Positions 26,083 through 34,968 are shown, counted from the stretch's first letter. The stretch: 64,000 bases of DNA from JAFDVL01 sp031409955 (GCA_031409955.1 JANNYF010000267.1:26418-90417); one strand, 5' to 3'. Notes: generated by a model not told the origin, from the letters alone. A program made the numbers and translations.

Positions 26083-27230
26083 TGGCTGACACGAATTCTG
26101 TGATTGATCTGGAAGCATTGTTGACGCCGATAGCTGGCGAAAATCCGGCGGGCGAATCGCTGCGCTACGAAGGCACGTTCGATCAAATCAAAGAAGCGCG
26201 CCGCGAAGACGAAGTGCTGGCGCAGGGCGATTGGTCGCGCGATTTGAAAGTCGCAGATTGGCCGAAAGTCATCAAACTGGCGACGGCTGCGTTGCTGACG
26301 AAGACGAAGGATTTGCAGATCGCAGCGTGGCTGACGGAAGGCATCGTCAAGCACGAGAAAAACGACCGTTGGGTGGCGTTGCGTGATGGCCTGCAATTGC
26401 TGCGCGGCTTGCACGAAAACTTTTGGGACAACGCCTATCCCGAAATTGATCCCGAAGATGATGAAGGCCCATTGGCAGCGCGCGCGAACGTGCTGGCGGC
26501 GTTTGATGCGCGGATTGGCGTCCTTATCAAAGAGTTGCCGTTGACGGCGGGGCAGAAATATTCGTACCTGCAATATCTTGAATCCAAGCAATTCGATATT
26601 CCCGAAAACATCGAAGCGTTGGAATACGAACAGCAGGAAAAATTCAAGGCGCTCAGGACGCAAGCCGAAGCGGAAAAGAAAGTCACCGGCGAAGAATGGC
26701 GCAAAGCCAAAGCTGCTACAACGCGTGATTTTATCGAAGCCCGCGCCGAACTCATCAACGAATGCTGGGACGCATTCAAAGCGCTTGATGCCGAGATGGA
26801 TGCGAAGTTTGCGCGCGAAACGCCGGGCTTGGGCGAACTCAAACGGTCGCTGGACGAGATTCGCACGACCGTGGATTTGCTGGTCAAAGAGAAACAGAAA
26901 GCCGAACCGCGCGACGATGAAGGCGGGGGGGAAGATGGAGGCGAAGAAGGTGAAACGGGCGCAGCCAGCGCAGGCGGTGGCGGGTTTGCTGTTTCCGGCG
27001 GCTCAGTTCGTTCGCGGCAGGAAGCGCTCAAACGCTTGGCGGAAATCGCCGCATTTTTCAGAGCCACTGAACCGCACAGTCCCGTTTCGTATGCCGTCCA
27101 ACGCGCCGTCAAATGGGGCAACATGCCACTGGAAGAATGGTTGGCAGATGTGCTGAAAGATGGCACAGCGCTGGACTCTGTGCGCGAAGTTTTAGGATTC
27201 AATACCGGTAGCAGTAGTAATGAAGGGTAG
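26082..27230 (+). CDS. tssA: T6SS protein TssA (ImpA N-terminal domain)
   Basis: A 382-residue protein. ATG 26082 overlaps the tagJ stop (TGATG) and has GGAGG at 26073-26077. The ImpA_N domain is clear (LLTPIAGENPAGESLRYEGTFDQIKEARR, then ENFWDNAYPEIDPEDDEGPLAAR). A Gly/Glu-rich linker (about residues 283-310) precedes a C-terminal region, RQEALKRLAEIAAFFRATEPHSPVSYAVQRAVKWGNMPLEEWL, that matches the C-terminal helical segment of short TssA proteins. TssA primes baseplate and sheath assembly. This is the class with the PHSP-type C-terminal domain. Confidence 0.93.
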   Translation: MADTNSVIDLEALLTPIAGENPAGESLRYEGTFDQIKEARREDEVLAQGDWSRDLKVADWPKVIKLATAALLTKTKDLQIAAWLTEGIVKHEKNDRWVALRDGLQLLRGLHENFWDNAYPEIDPEDDEGPLAARANVLAAFDARIGVLIKELPLTAGQKYSYLQYLESKQFDIPENIEALEYEQQEKFKALRTQAEAEKKVTGEEWRKAKAATTRDFIEARAELINECWDAFKALDAEMDAKFARETPGLGELKRSLDEIRTTVDLLVKEKQKAEPRDDEGGGEDGGEEGETGAASAGGGGFAVSGGSVRSRQEALKRLAEIAAFFRATEPHSPVSYAVQRAVKWGNMPLEEWLADVLKDGTALDSVREVLGFNTGSSSNEG

Positions 27231-27353
27231 TTTCTAAATCGTCGGTGTGGTGCGCCTCCTACGGGCAGCCCTGATAAGCTTGCAGGATGGCGGATAAAAC
27301 GCTAACTCTGCTCGCAGGATGCGCATCACACCCATTTTTCTAGGAGAATCGTT

Positions 27354-27866
27354 ATGCCAAAAAGAGAAAGTGTCCAACAGAAAATCAGTCGAATTCGTCC
27401 ACCACGTGTTCACATCAGTTATGAAGTCGAAACGGGCGGGGCTATCGAAATGAAAGAGCTTCCGTTTGTGATCGGTGTGCTGGGCGATTTTTCCGGTAAG
27501 CCTGTAGACCCGCTGCCGCGTGTGCGGGATCGCAAGTTCGTCGAAATTGATCGCGACAGTTTCGACAATGTTCTGGCGGGTATGAAACCGCGCTTGCAAA
27601 TGGGCGTCGAAAACAAACTCAACAATGACGGGGGCAAGATCGCCGTCGAGTTGAATTTCCGCAGCATCGAAGATTTCGAGCCGGATCAAGTCGTGCAGCA
27701 AGTCGAGCCGCTGCGTCGTCTGGTTGAAGCGCGTCGCAATCTGTCCGATCTGTTAGCCAAGATGGACGGCAACGACAAGCTTGGTGAACTGTTGGAAGAT
27801 GTGCTGAACAATGCCGATGCGCAGAAACAGCTTGGCGATGCGTTGGGCGTCAAGAAGGAAGATTAG
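27354..27866 (+). CDS. tssB: T6SS contractile sheath small subunit TssB (VipA/ImpB)
   Basis: A 170-residue TssB. The family signature is PPRVHISYEVETGGAIEMKELPFVIGVLGDFSG, and the C-terminal LVEARRNLSDLLAKMDGNDKLGELLEDVL helix is present. TAGGAGAA precedes ATG 27354. TssB and TssC polymerise into the contractile sheath around the Hcp tube. Unusually, a 25-bp perfect inverted repeat lies between tssB and tssC. Confidence 0.97.
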   Translation: MPKRESVQQKISRIRPPRVHISYEVETGGAIEMKELPFVIGVLGDFSGKPVDPLPRVRDRKFVEIDRDSFDNVLAGMKPRLQMGVENKLNNDGGKIAVELNFRSIEDFEPDQVVQQVEPLRRLVEARRNLSDLLAKMDGNDKLGELLEDVLNNADAQKQLGDALGVKKED

Positions 27867-27872
27867 CCGAGA

Positions 27873-27962
27873 AGCTGTTAGCTATTAGCTATTAGCTAAC
27901 AGCCAAGACAGCTAACTGAAAACAGATAATGGCTGACAGCTAATAGCTAATAGCTAACAGCT
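27873..27962. repeat. Perfect 25-bp inverted repeat between tssB and tssC
   Basis: The left arm at 27873-27897 and right arm at 27938-27962 are perfect inverted copies built from repeats of AGCTATT/AGCTAAT, separated by 40 bp that contain further partial copies. In RNA it would form a long AT-rich hairpin just before the tssC ribosome-binding site (AAAAGGAG at 27963-27970). It could be a mobile repeat, an mRNA processing site or a read-through attenuator. There is no T-run typical of a terminator. Confidence 0.95.
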
Positions 27963-27977
27963 AAAAGGAGAGAATCC

Positions 27978-29459
27978 ATGAGCGAACAAGTAGAAAAACA
28001 AGCCCAGACCGTGACCCAGGAAGCCGCCGGCGATTTGCTCGGCCAAATCCTGGACAAGGGGATGCGGGCCAAGAGTGATACCCAAACCGCGCGCGCCAAA
28101 GACATCATTGCCGAATTTGTTTCGCAAGTGATGGACGGCCAAATGGTTATGTCGAAAGACATGGAAACCACCATCAATGCCCGCATCGCGGCGATTGATA
28201 AAGTGATTTCCGCGCAACTCAACGAAGTCATGCATCACGAAGAATTTCAGAAGCTGGAAGGTTCGTGGCGCGGCCTTCATCACCTCGTGTTCGAGAGCGA
28301 AACCGGCACGTCGCTCAAGGTCAAGGTGATGAACGTCACCAAAAAAGAATTGCTGAAAGACTTGGAAAAAGCGCCGGAATTCGATCAATCCGCGCTCTTC
28401 AAGAAAGTCTATGAAGAGGAATTCGGCACCTTCGGCGGCGCACCGTTTGGCGCGTTGCTGGGCGATTATGAATTCGGCAACCATCCGCAAGACATGATGT
28501 TGCTGGAGAAAATTTCGCAGGTTGCTGCTGCGGCGCACGCGCCGTTTGTGTCCGCTGCTGCTGCGGGTTTGTTTGGCTGGGACGATTACGCGCAACTTTC
28601 GGAAGTGCGCGATCTGGCGAAAATCTTCGATCAGGTCGAATACGCGAAATGGCGGTCATTCCGTGAATCCGAAGACTCGCGTTATGTCGGCTTGACCTTG
28701 CCGCACACGTTGATGCGTTTGCCCTACGGCAGCGCCACCGTGCCCACCGAAAGCTTCAATTTTGAAGAAGACGTGGACGGCACCGATCACAAGAAATATT
28801 TGTGGGGCAACGCGGCGTATTCGTTCGGCACGCGGTTGACCGAAGCGTTTGCCATGTACAACTGGTGCGTAGCGATTCGCGGCGTCGAGGGCGGCGGCCT
28901 TGTACAAGGCTTACCCACGCATACCTTTGCCACCGATGAAGGCGAAGTCGCCTTGAAATGCCCAACCGAAATCGCCATCACGGATCGCCGCGAAAAGGAA
29001 TTTTCCGATCTCGGTTTCATCCCGCTGGTGCATTGCAAAGGCACCGATTACGCGGCGTTTTTTGGCGCGCAATCCGCCAGCAAATCTGCGAAGTACGACA
29101 CCGAATCGGCGAATGCCAACGCGCGGTTATCCACGCAATTGCAGTACATCTTCGCCGTGTCTCGCTTTGCCCATTATCTGAAATCCATGATGCGCGACAA
29201 GATCGGCAGCTTTATGTCGCGCACCGAATGCGAAACCTTTCTGAACCGGTGGATTCGCAACTACGTCACGGAAGACGACACGGCTTCTCAGGCCACCAAA
29301 GCGCAGTTTCCGTTGCGCGAAGCCCGCGTGGACGTAGTCGAAGTGCCGGGCAAACCAGGCGTTTATAAAGCCGTCGCGTTTCTGCGACCGCATTTCCAAC
29401 TCGACGAATTGTCGGTGTCGTTGCGCCTGGTCGCCGAACTCCCCAAACCTGCCAAGTAA
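27978..29459 (+). CDS. tssC: T6SS contractile sheath large subunit TssC (VipB/ImpC)
   Basis: A 493-residue TssC. Signature segments are LNEVMHHEEFQKLEGSWRGLHHLV, FGALLGDYEFGNHPQDMMLLEKISQVAAAAHAPFVSAA, YVGLTLPHTLMRLPYG and FVSRTECETFLNRWI-type RDKIGSFMSRTECE. The C-terminal region ends in FHFQLDELSVSLRLVAELPK-like sequence. Length and order are canonical. AGGAGAG lies upstream of ATG 27978. Confidence 0.98.
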   Translation: MSEQVEKQAQTVTQEAAGDLLGQILDKGMRAKSDTQTARAKDIIAEFVSQVMDGQMVMSKDMETTINARIAAIDKVISAQLNEVMHHEEFQKLEGSWRGLHHLVFESETGTSLKVKVMNVTKKELLKDLEKAPEFDQSALFKKVYEEEFGTFGGAPFGALLGDYEFGNHPQDMMLLEKISQVAAAAHAPFVSAAAAGLFGWDDYAQLSEVRDLAKIFDQVEYAKWRSFRESEDSRYVGLTLPHTLMRLPYGSATVPTESFNFEEDVDGTDHKKYLWGNAAYSFGTRLTEAFAMYNWCVAIRGVEGGGLVQGLPTHTFATDEGEVALKCPTEIAITDRREKEFSDLGFIPLVHCKGTDYAAFFGAQSASKSAKYDTESANANARLSTQLQYIFAVSRFAHYLKSMMRDKIGSFMSRTECETFLNRWIRNYVTEDDTASQATKAQFPLREARVDVVEVPGKPGVYKAVAFLRPHFQLDELSVSLRLVAELPKPAK

Positions 29460-29616
29460 GCGCGCGGCAGGGAGTCTTTTTACTCGCAGTGAACCTGAGA
29501 TGGCATCAAATGGTTGACTGAACTTTTGCAGTCGCAAACAGAAAAACGCCAATGACACAGACAGTGTTGCAGGCGCTACCGTGTTCATCCACGTTTCTCT
29601 GTCGTTCCAAACCTTT

Positions 29617-29624
29617 GAGGAGGT
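29617..29624 (+). promoter_or_regulatory. Strong Shine-Dalgarno of hcp
   Basis: GAGGAGGT, an eight-base match to the anti-SD, sits nine bases before the hcp ATG. It is among the strongest in the window and fits the high Hcp dosage needed to build the inner tube. Confidence 0.8.
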
Positions 29625-29633
29625 ACTTACATT

Positions 29634-30122
29634 ATGGCAGCAGTTGATTATTTTCTGAAGATTGAGGGGATCCCCGGCGAAAGCGGAGATCATAAACACA
29701 AGGACGAAATTATGTTGGAGTCCTGGTCCTGGGGTGAAACGCAAATGGGCAGCCACGCTGGCGGCGGCGGCGGCGGTGCAGGCAAAGTTCAGATGCAGGA
29801 CTTCCATTTCGTGATGAAGATTAACAAGTCCAGCCCGAAGCTCTTGCTCGCGTGCGCGAACGGCGAGCATATCAAAGGTGCGCTTCTGACCTGTCGCAAG
29901 GCTGGGAAAGAACAACAGGAGTTTCTGAAATATAAGTTTTCAGACTTGCTGGTTTCTTCCTACCAAACCGGCGGATCGGGTGGCAGCGATGTCATCCCAA
30001 TGGATCAAATCTCCTTCAACTTTGCCAAGATCGAAGTTGAATACTATGTCCAGAAGCCCGATGGCGGCGTCGTGCTGGGCGCGAAGGCTGGATATGATTT
30101 GAAGGCGAATAAAGCCGTCTAA
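29634..30122 (+). CDS. hcp: T6SS inner-tube protein Hcp (TssD)
   Basis: A 162-residue Hcp. The typical start YFLKIEGIPGESGDHKHKDEIMLESWSWGET, a glycine-rich loop (HAGGGGGGAGK), DFHFVMKINKSSPKL and the C-terminal FAKIEVEYYVQKPDG are all present. Hexameric rings stack into the tube that is fired with VgrG, and Hcp can chaperone small effectors. A strong Shine-Dalgarno precedes it and a long hairpin follows. Confidence 0.98.
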   Translation: MAAVDYFLKIEGIPGESGDHKHKDEIMLESWSWGETQMGSHAGGGGGGAGKVQMQDFHFVMKINKSSPKLLLACANGEHIKGALLTCRKAGKEQQEFLKYKFSDLLVSSYQTGGSGGSDVIPMDQISFNFAKIEVEYYVQKPDGGVVLGAKAGYDLKANKAV

Positions 30123-30140
30123 GCGAAATGTTTGAGGGGT

Positions 30141-30172
30141 TGAGCCTGTCAGTGTTATCACCGACAGGCTCA
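30141..30172 (+). terminator. Hairpin downstream of hcp (attenuator or mRNA-stabilising stem)
   Basis: TGAGCCTGTC (30141-30150) pairs perfectly with GACAGGCTCA (30163-30172). The stem may extend by a further GTG/CAC around a TTAT loop. No T-run follows, so it is not a classic terminator. A stem at this place would stabilise the hcp mRNA 3' end and reduce read-through into the next gene. Confidence 0.55.
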
Positions 30173-30202
30173 GCGCTGCCGTTAATACGCAGAGGAAGAA
30201 GT

Positions 30203-30805
30203 ATGGCCGCTCAGATCAATGGACTCACCAGAACGTTGCAATGGACAGATTTTGCGACGCGGACAATGGCTGCGCCTGCGGAAGGGCAGGAGGGGAGCGC
30301 CGCGTATACCAATGCGGGCTTTCAGTTCCAACGCAATGCCCAGATTTCCTGGGTACCTAGATCAAGCCCGGAGCAATATCGCATTGAAGACAATTTTATT
30401 ATGAGCATTGTCCTGGTGCGGCAAAGTCCCGACCCGGAACAAGTGAGTTGGGTAGCGAGTTGGGTTAGCTCGCAGGCAGCGCCGGAACGCACGGCCTTGC
30501 TCAATCACGAGCGCGGGCATTATGCGTTAATCGCACTGCTCGCACGCGATTGCTTCAATGAGTTGCGTGCCTTAATTAGCAATCGTTATGGGAGTGTCAG
30601 TGAAGCACAAGATGCCTGGAATGCCATCGTGGCGAGGTTTCAAGACAAAACTCAACCCATCCAAAATACTTACGATAGTGACCCACAAACCAGACACGGC
30701 TTCAATCGTAGCTTACAAACAATTTGGGACGGATACATTTCGCAGTCTCGTACTAACAGTACGCCTATCTTAACTGTGCTGAGCAATGCCGGGATTACGG
30801 TTTGA
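30203..30805 (+). CDS. Small HERGH-motif protein, DUF922-like putative zinc peptidase
   Basis: A 200-residue protein. ATG 30203 is chosen because AGAGGAAGAAG precedes it and the upstream frame runs through the hcp hairpin. The motif ALLNHERGHYALIALLARDCFNEL contains HERGH (residues 102-106), an HExxH zinc site with downstream acidic residues (Asp116, Glu120), and resembles the DUF922-type putative peptidases (HE-x-GH followed by a helix). No signal peptide is present. The location between hcp and tssE is unusual: it may be an Hcp-delivered effector or a processing enzyme. The peptidase assignment is inferred from the motif. Confidence 0.72.
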   Translation: MAAQINGLTRTLQWTDFATRTMAAPAEGQEGSAAYTNAGFQFQRNAQISWVPRSSPEQYRIEDNFIMSIVLVRQSPDPEQVSWVASWVSSQAAPERTALLNHERGHYALIALLARDCFNELRALISNRYGSVSEAQDAWNAIVARFQDKTQPIQNTYDSDPQTRHGFNRSLQTIWDGYISQSRTNSTPILTVLSNAGITV

Positions 30806-30829
30806 GTGAGGCCCTGAACTCCTTGTCTT

Positions 30830-31318
30830 ATGTCGCGTTTTGATAACGATATTCGCATCACCCCTTCTGTTCTCGACCGACTTATTGACTATGAGCCGGA
30901 AACGAAACAGGAAGCGCCTGCTTCGCGGCAGAAGAGCTTGCGCGACCTGAAAACAGCGGTCAAGCGCGATTTGGAATGGTTGCTCAACTCGCGCCAAGTT
31001 GTCGGTGGCGTACCCGAAGAGTTGAAGGAAACCAGCCATTCGGTCGCGGCTTTCGGGTTGCCGGATTTTACCGGTGTAAGTTTGAAAAACGTGGCTGAGC
31101 AGGCTTACGTCAGACGCACTATCGAACGCGCCATCAGCCTCTTTGAGCCGCGCCTGGAAGATGTGATGGTGATTCTCATGCAAGGAGGGAGCGGCGAACA
31201 AGTGATGCGCTTTCGCATTGATGCCCGGCTTAAGGTCGAACCCGCGCCGGAACCCGTGACGTTCGATACGCTCCTGCAATTGGACAATGGGCAGTATGTG
31301 GTGAAAGAACAACGGTGA
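30830..31318 (+). CDS. tssE: T6SS baseplate subunit TssE (gp25-like)
   Basis: A 162-residue protein with the GpW/gp25 fold. Visible segments are RITPSVLDRLIDYEPETKQE, SLRDLKTAVKRDLEWLLNSR, FGLPDFTGVS and VRRTIERAISLFEPRLEDVMV. It initiates sheath polymerisation at the baseplate. Size and motifs are normal for TssE. Confidence 0.96.
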   Translation: MSRFDNDIRITPSVLDRLIDYEPETKQEAPASRQKSLRDLKTAVKRDLEWLLNSRQVVGGVPEELKETSHSVAAFGLPDFTGVSLKNVAEQAYVRRTIERAISLFEPRLEDVMVILMQGGSGEQVMRFRIDARLKVEPAPEPVTFDTLLQLDNGQYVVKEQR

Positions 31319-31346
31319 TGATGGCCCTCGCACCGGAGTTGAAACT

Positions 31347-32930
31347 ATGACTGAGAACAACCCTTACGATCAGATTCCCTACACAAGCTATCCCTTTGCG
31401 CAAACGCATCCGAATCGGTTGGCGACACTGGCAACGTTGCATGGTTTGCAACCAACGCCGATCACCAATTGTCGCGTGTTGGAAGTTGGGTGCGGTGACG
31501 GCGCAAACCTGATCCCGATGGCGCTCGGATTGCCCGACAGCCAATTCGTTGGGTTTGATCTGGCCCTAAAACCCGTGGAGCAGGGACAAGTCATTATTTC
31601 GGATTTAGGGCTGACCAATATCGAACTCCGCCAAGCAGATTTGTTGGAGTTTAATGACCAGCCATTTGATTACATCATCACGCACGGCCTCTATGCCTGG
31701 GTTCCGGCGGAAGTGCAGGAGGGTTTGCTGGCGTTGTGCAATCGCTTGCTGACGCCGAATGGCATCGCGTATATCAGCTACAACGCGTATCCGGGCTGTC
31801 ACTTACGCGAGATGACGCGCGAGATGATGCTCTTTCATCTGCGCGGCAACGAAGACCCGCGCGACCGCATGAATCAAGGCTTGTCGCTGCTGAAATTTAT
31901 TTTGGGCAAGTTTTCTTCGACGCAAGAAGCGCGCGAGGATTTGTACGGCGCAGTCGTCTATGAGCAATTCGATATGCTTTCGCGCCATCGGCATCGGGAG
32001 CAGGTCTATCACGATCACCTCTCGGCGGACTATCGGCCTGCCTACTTCTTTCAGTTCGCCGCCCACGCCGCTCAGCACGATTTACAGTATTTGGCCGAAG
32101 CCGCTTTCTCGGATATGCAGGACTATCACTTTCCGCCTGCCGTACGCGAATTGCTGGCGCAGTTTGATGATGAGCATATCGTCCACAAAGAACAGTATCT
32201 GGATTTTCTGAAAGGGCGTTCGTTTCGGCAGACCTTGCTGTGCCGCGATGCTCTGAGCATTCGGCGGGACGTCAAGGCCGACCAACTCAAAGCGTTCTAT
32301 TTCTCCTCTGAAATTGAAGCCACTTCTGCGCAACCGGATTTGTCCGACAAGGTTGTCGAAGAATTTAAAGGCCCGCACGGCTCGCATTTGCAAACCGATT
32401 TCCCGCTGGCCAAAGCGGCGCTGCTGGCACTGAAAGACGCGTGGCCGCGCCTGCTCAATTGGGCAGAATTGGAAACTGCCGCTGTTGCCCGCGTTGCGTC
32501 TCTGCAATCCGAGTCGGTCACCGCCGAAGACCTTTTGGCGTTGGCGGAAATTATGTTGGCAGCCTATCGCTCAGGCGTGGTGGAGTTGTCTCTGCACAGG
32601 CCGGAAATGCAGTTGGAGATCACAGCGCGCCCCCTGGCCAATCCGTTGGCGCGATGGCAGGCGCAGCACGGCGAGGTGGTCACCAACCTGCAACACACCA
32701 GCGTGATTTTGGAAAATGAATTGAGCCGGCTCTTGCTGCTTCTGATGGATGGCACGCGCGATCACGCGGCGTTGCGTGATGATTTGACCGCTGCGATGGA
32801 ATCCCGCCTGCCCCTTACGATGCCCAATGAAATCACGATCAGCGACCGCGCTGGACTGACGCAAATGATTGCCGAGACCTTGGAAGAGAACCTGCAAAAA
32901 TGCGCGCGGTTGGCGTTGTTAGTCGGATAA
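31347..32930 (+). CDS. PKMT-like SAM methyltransferase with regulatory domain, inside the T6SS cluster
   Basis: A 527-residue protein. The N-terminal class I methyltransferase has motif I VLEVGCGDGANL (about residues 44-55) and continues to YISYNAYPGCHLREMTREMM, the start of the methyltransferase-regulatory domain (PF10119 type) known from rickettsial protein-lysine methyltransferases. The C-terminal region (about 340-527) looks like a winged-helix/PKMT C-terminal domain with LARWQAQHGEVVTNLQHTSV. It sits between tssE and tssF in the same orientation, with five bases to tssF. Expected role: methylation of a protein, perhaps a T6SS component or effector; the substrate is inference. Confidence 0.85.
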   Translation: MTENNPYDQIPYTSYPFAQTHPNRLATLATLHGLQPTPITNCRVLEVGCGDGANLIPMALGLPDSQFVGFDLALKPVEQGQVIISDLGLTNIELRQADLLEFNDQPFDYIITHGLYAWVPAEVQEGLLALCNRLLTPNGIAYISYNAYPGCHLREMTREMMLFHLRGNEDPRDRMNQGLSLLKFILGKFSSTQEAREDLYGAVVYEQFDMLSRHRHREQVYHDHLSADYRPAYFFQFAAHAAQHDLQYLAEAAFSDMQDYHFPPAVRELLAQFDDEHIVHKEQYLDFLKGRSFRQTLLCRDALSIRRDVKADQLKAFYFSSEIEATSAQPDLSDKVVEEFKGPHGSHLQTDFPLAKAALLALKDAWPRLLNWAELETAAVARVASLQSESVTAEDLLALAEIMLAAYRSGVVELSLHRPEMQLEITARPLANPLARWQAQHGEVVTNLQHTSVILENELSRLLLLLMDGTRDHAALRDDLTAAMESRLPLTMPNEITISDRAGLTQMIAETLEENLQKCARLALLVG

Positions 32931-32935
32931 ACGAT

Positions 32936-34792
32936 ATGCGTGACGAGTTACTAGGCTATTACGAACGCGAGTTAATCTTCCTGCGGCAGATGGGCGCGGA
33001 GTTTGCCGAGAAATATCCGAAGGTCGCCGGGCGCTTGCTGCTCGAACCCGACAAATGCGAAGACCCACATGTCGAACGGATGATCGAAGCGTTCGCATTC
33101 TTGACCAGCCGCGTCCATTTGAAGATTGACGACGAGTTTCCCGAAATCACGGAATCGTTGCTGAACGTTCTCTATCCGCATTACCTCGCGCCGATTCCTT
33201 CGATGTCCATTGCGCAATTCGGGCTTGATCCGCAGCAAGGCAAGTTAACGACGGGCTACCAAATCGAACGCGGTACGACGTTGTATTCGCGCCCGGTCAA
33301 CGGCACGCCGTGCCGCTTTCGGACCAGCTATCCGGTGACGTTGTGGCCTGTGGAAGTTGCTTCTGCTGCGCTCGAATCGCTTGACCCCGTGGGCGCGCGG
33401 GGCAAATGGTCGGAAGCTGTCGTGCGCATCAATTTGCGCTGTTTGCACAACACGAAACTTGCCGACTTGAAAGTCCGTACGGGCGAAACGGAAGCCGGGA
33501 TTGAGTCGTTGCGCTTTTATCTGAACGGTGAAGCGCAGCTTGTCTATCCACTGTACGAATTGCTCTTCAACGATCACGCGCACATCACCAAAGTCGAATT
33601 GCGCGACAGCAAAACGCGTAAAGTCATTCCGCTGCCGCCGAGCGTCGTCAAACCCGTTGGCTTCTCGGCGGACGAAGGGATGCTGGAATACACTTCACGT
33701 TCGTTTCTGGGCTATCGGTTGTTGACTGAGTATTTCGCGTTTCCTGATAAGTTTTTGTTCTTCGATGTGACCGAATTGGACCAGGCCGCACGCGCCGGGT
33801 TCGGCGATCAGGTGGAGATTTTGTTGTACCTGAAAGACGTGACGCCGCCGCGCGCCAAAGTGGATGCTGGAACTTTTCAACTCGGCTGTACGCCGATCAT
33901 CAATCTCTTCAAGAAAGTTGCCGAGCCGATTCAACTGACGCAACAACAGCACGAATATCACGTCATCCCGGACATTCATCGGCAGACCGCGACCGAGATT
34001 GCTTCGATTGATGCGGTGACGACCGTTGATCCGTATTTGCAGCAATCGCGCGAATTCCAGCCGTTTTATTCCTATCGCCATTCGTACGAACGCGAACAGC
34101 AAGGCGCGTTCTGGTATGCCTCCCGACGGCCTTCGCATCGGATGGAAGATGTCGGCACGGAAATCTACCTGTCCCTAGTTGATTTAACTTTCAGCCCCAA
34201 AGTACCCGCCGTCGAAACCATCACCTGCCACGTTACCTGCACCAATCGGGACTTACCCGCGCGCTTGCCGTTTGGCGGACGCGAAGGCGATTTTGAAGTC
34301 GAAAATGCCGGGCCGCTCGCCCGTGTCAAATGCCTGCGCAAGCCCACCGAAACGCTGCGCCCGCCGATGCGACGCGGCGCACATTGGCGTTTGATCTCGC
34401 ACCTCTCGCTAAATCATTTGTCCATTGTCGAAGGCCAACGCGCAGGCGACCCGGAAGCGTTGCGCGAAATCCTGATGCTCTATGACTTTATGGATTCGTC
34501 GGCCACGCGCAAACAGATTTTAGGCTTGAGCAAAATCAACAGCCGTCGTGTGGTGCGTCAAACCGGTTCGCGCATCGGCACCGGCTTCGTGCGCGGCATT
34601 GAAACGACAATGGAGTTTGACGAAACGCAATTTGTCGGCAGCGGCGTGTTTCTGTTTGCTTCTGTCTTGGAGCGGTTTTTAGGCTTGTACGCTTCGGTGA
34701 ATTCGTTCACGCAATTGGTCATCAAGAGCGAACAACGCGAAGGCATCTTGAAAAAATGGAATCCGCGCGCAGGCGATATGAGCCTATTATAG
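32936..34792 (+). CDS. tssF: T6SS baseplate subunit TssF (ImpG/VasA)
   Basis: A 618-residue protein. ATG 32936 is chosen because it gives the standard TssF start (MRDELLGYYERELIFLRQMGAEFAEKYPKVAGRL). DPHVERMIEAFAFLTSRVHLKIDDEFPEITESLLNVLYPHYL is the family signature, and the C-terminal FVRGIETTMEFDETQFVGSGVFLFASVLERFLGLYASVNSFTQL is also diagnostic. TssF forms the wedge of the baseplate with TssG and TssE. It starts five bases after the methyltransferase stop. Confidence 0.97.
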   Translation: MRDELLGYYERELIFLRQMGAEFAEKYPKVAGRLLLEPDKCEDPHVERMIEAFAFLTSRVHLKIDDEFPEITESLLNVLYPHYLAPIPSMSIAQFGLDPQQGKLTTGYQIERGTTLYSRPVNGTPCRFRTSYPVTLWPVEVASAALESLDPVGARGKWSEAVVRINLRCLHNTKLADLKVRTGETEAGIESLRFYLNGEAQLVYPLYELLFNDHAHITKVELRDSKTRKVIPLPPSVVKPVGFSADEGMLEYTSRSFLGYRLLTEYFAFPDKFLFFDVTELDQAARAGFGDQVEILLYLKDVTPPRAKVDAGTFQLGCTPIINLFKKVAEPIQLTQQQHEYHVIPDIHRQTATEIASIDAVTTVDPYLQQSREFQPFYSYRHSYEREQQGAFWYASRRPSHRMEDVGTEIYLSLVDLTFSPKVPAVETITCHVTCTNRDLPARLPFGGREGDFEVENAGPLARVKCLRKPTETLRPPMRRGAHWRLISHLSLNHLSIVEGQRAGDPEALREILMLYDFMDSSATRKQILGLSKINSRRVVRQTGSRIGTGFVRGIETTMEFDETQFVGSGVFLFASVLERFLGLYASVNSFTQLVIKSEQREGILKKWNPRAGDMSLL

Positions 34793-34814
34793 AAATTGAG
34801 AAAATGATTTTCCG

Positions 34815-34884
34815 AGTCCGACAAACTTCAGTTTGTCGTGCGCTTAAATATCATAGACTTCGACAAACTAAAGTTTGTCGGACT
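34815..34884. repeat. Inverted-repeat element, family A copy 2
   Basis: Arms at 34815-34838 and 34861-34884 are 24-bp inverted copies with one mismatch. Each contains the small palindrome GACAAACT-nn-AGTTTGTC seen in the copy at 461-568. It lies between tssF and tssG, with about 85 bp left before the tssG start. Confidence 0.92.
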
Positions 34885-34968
34885 TTGGGAGGCGAATCCG
34901 CACTTCAGGCTGCACCCTAGGCGATTCTCCTCCGCTCCGTTGGAGCTTAATTCGGAAGTTCTTTTTGT

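Noticed and set aside
27873..27962. Possible short CRISPR-like array from repeated AGCTAAT units
   Set aside because: Repeats are heptanucleotide-based and inverted, with no unique spacers and no cas genes.
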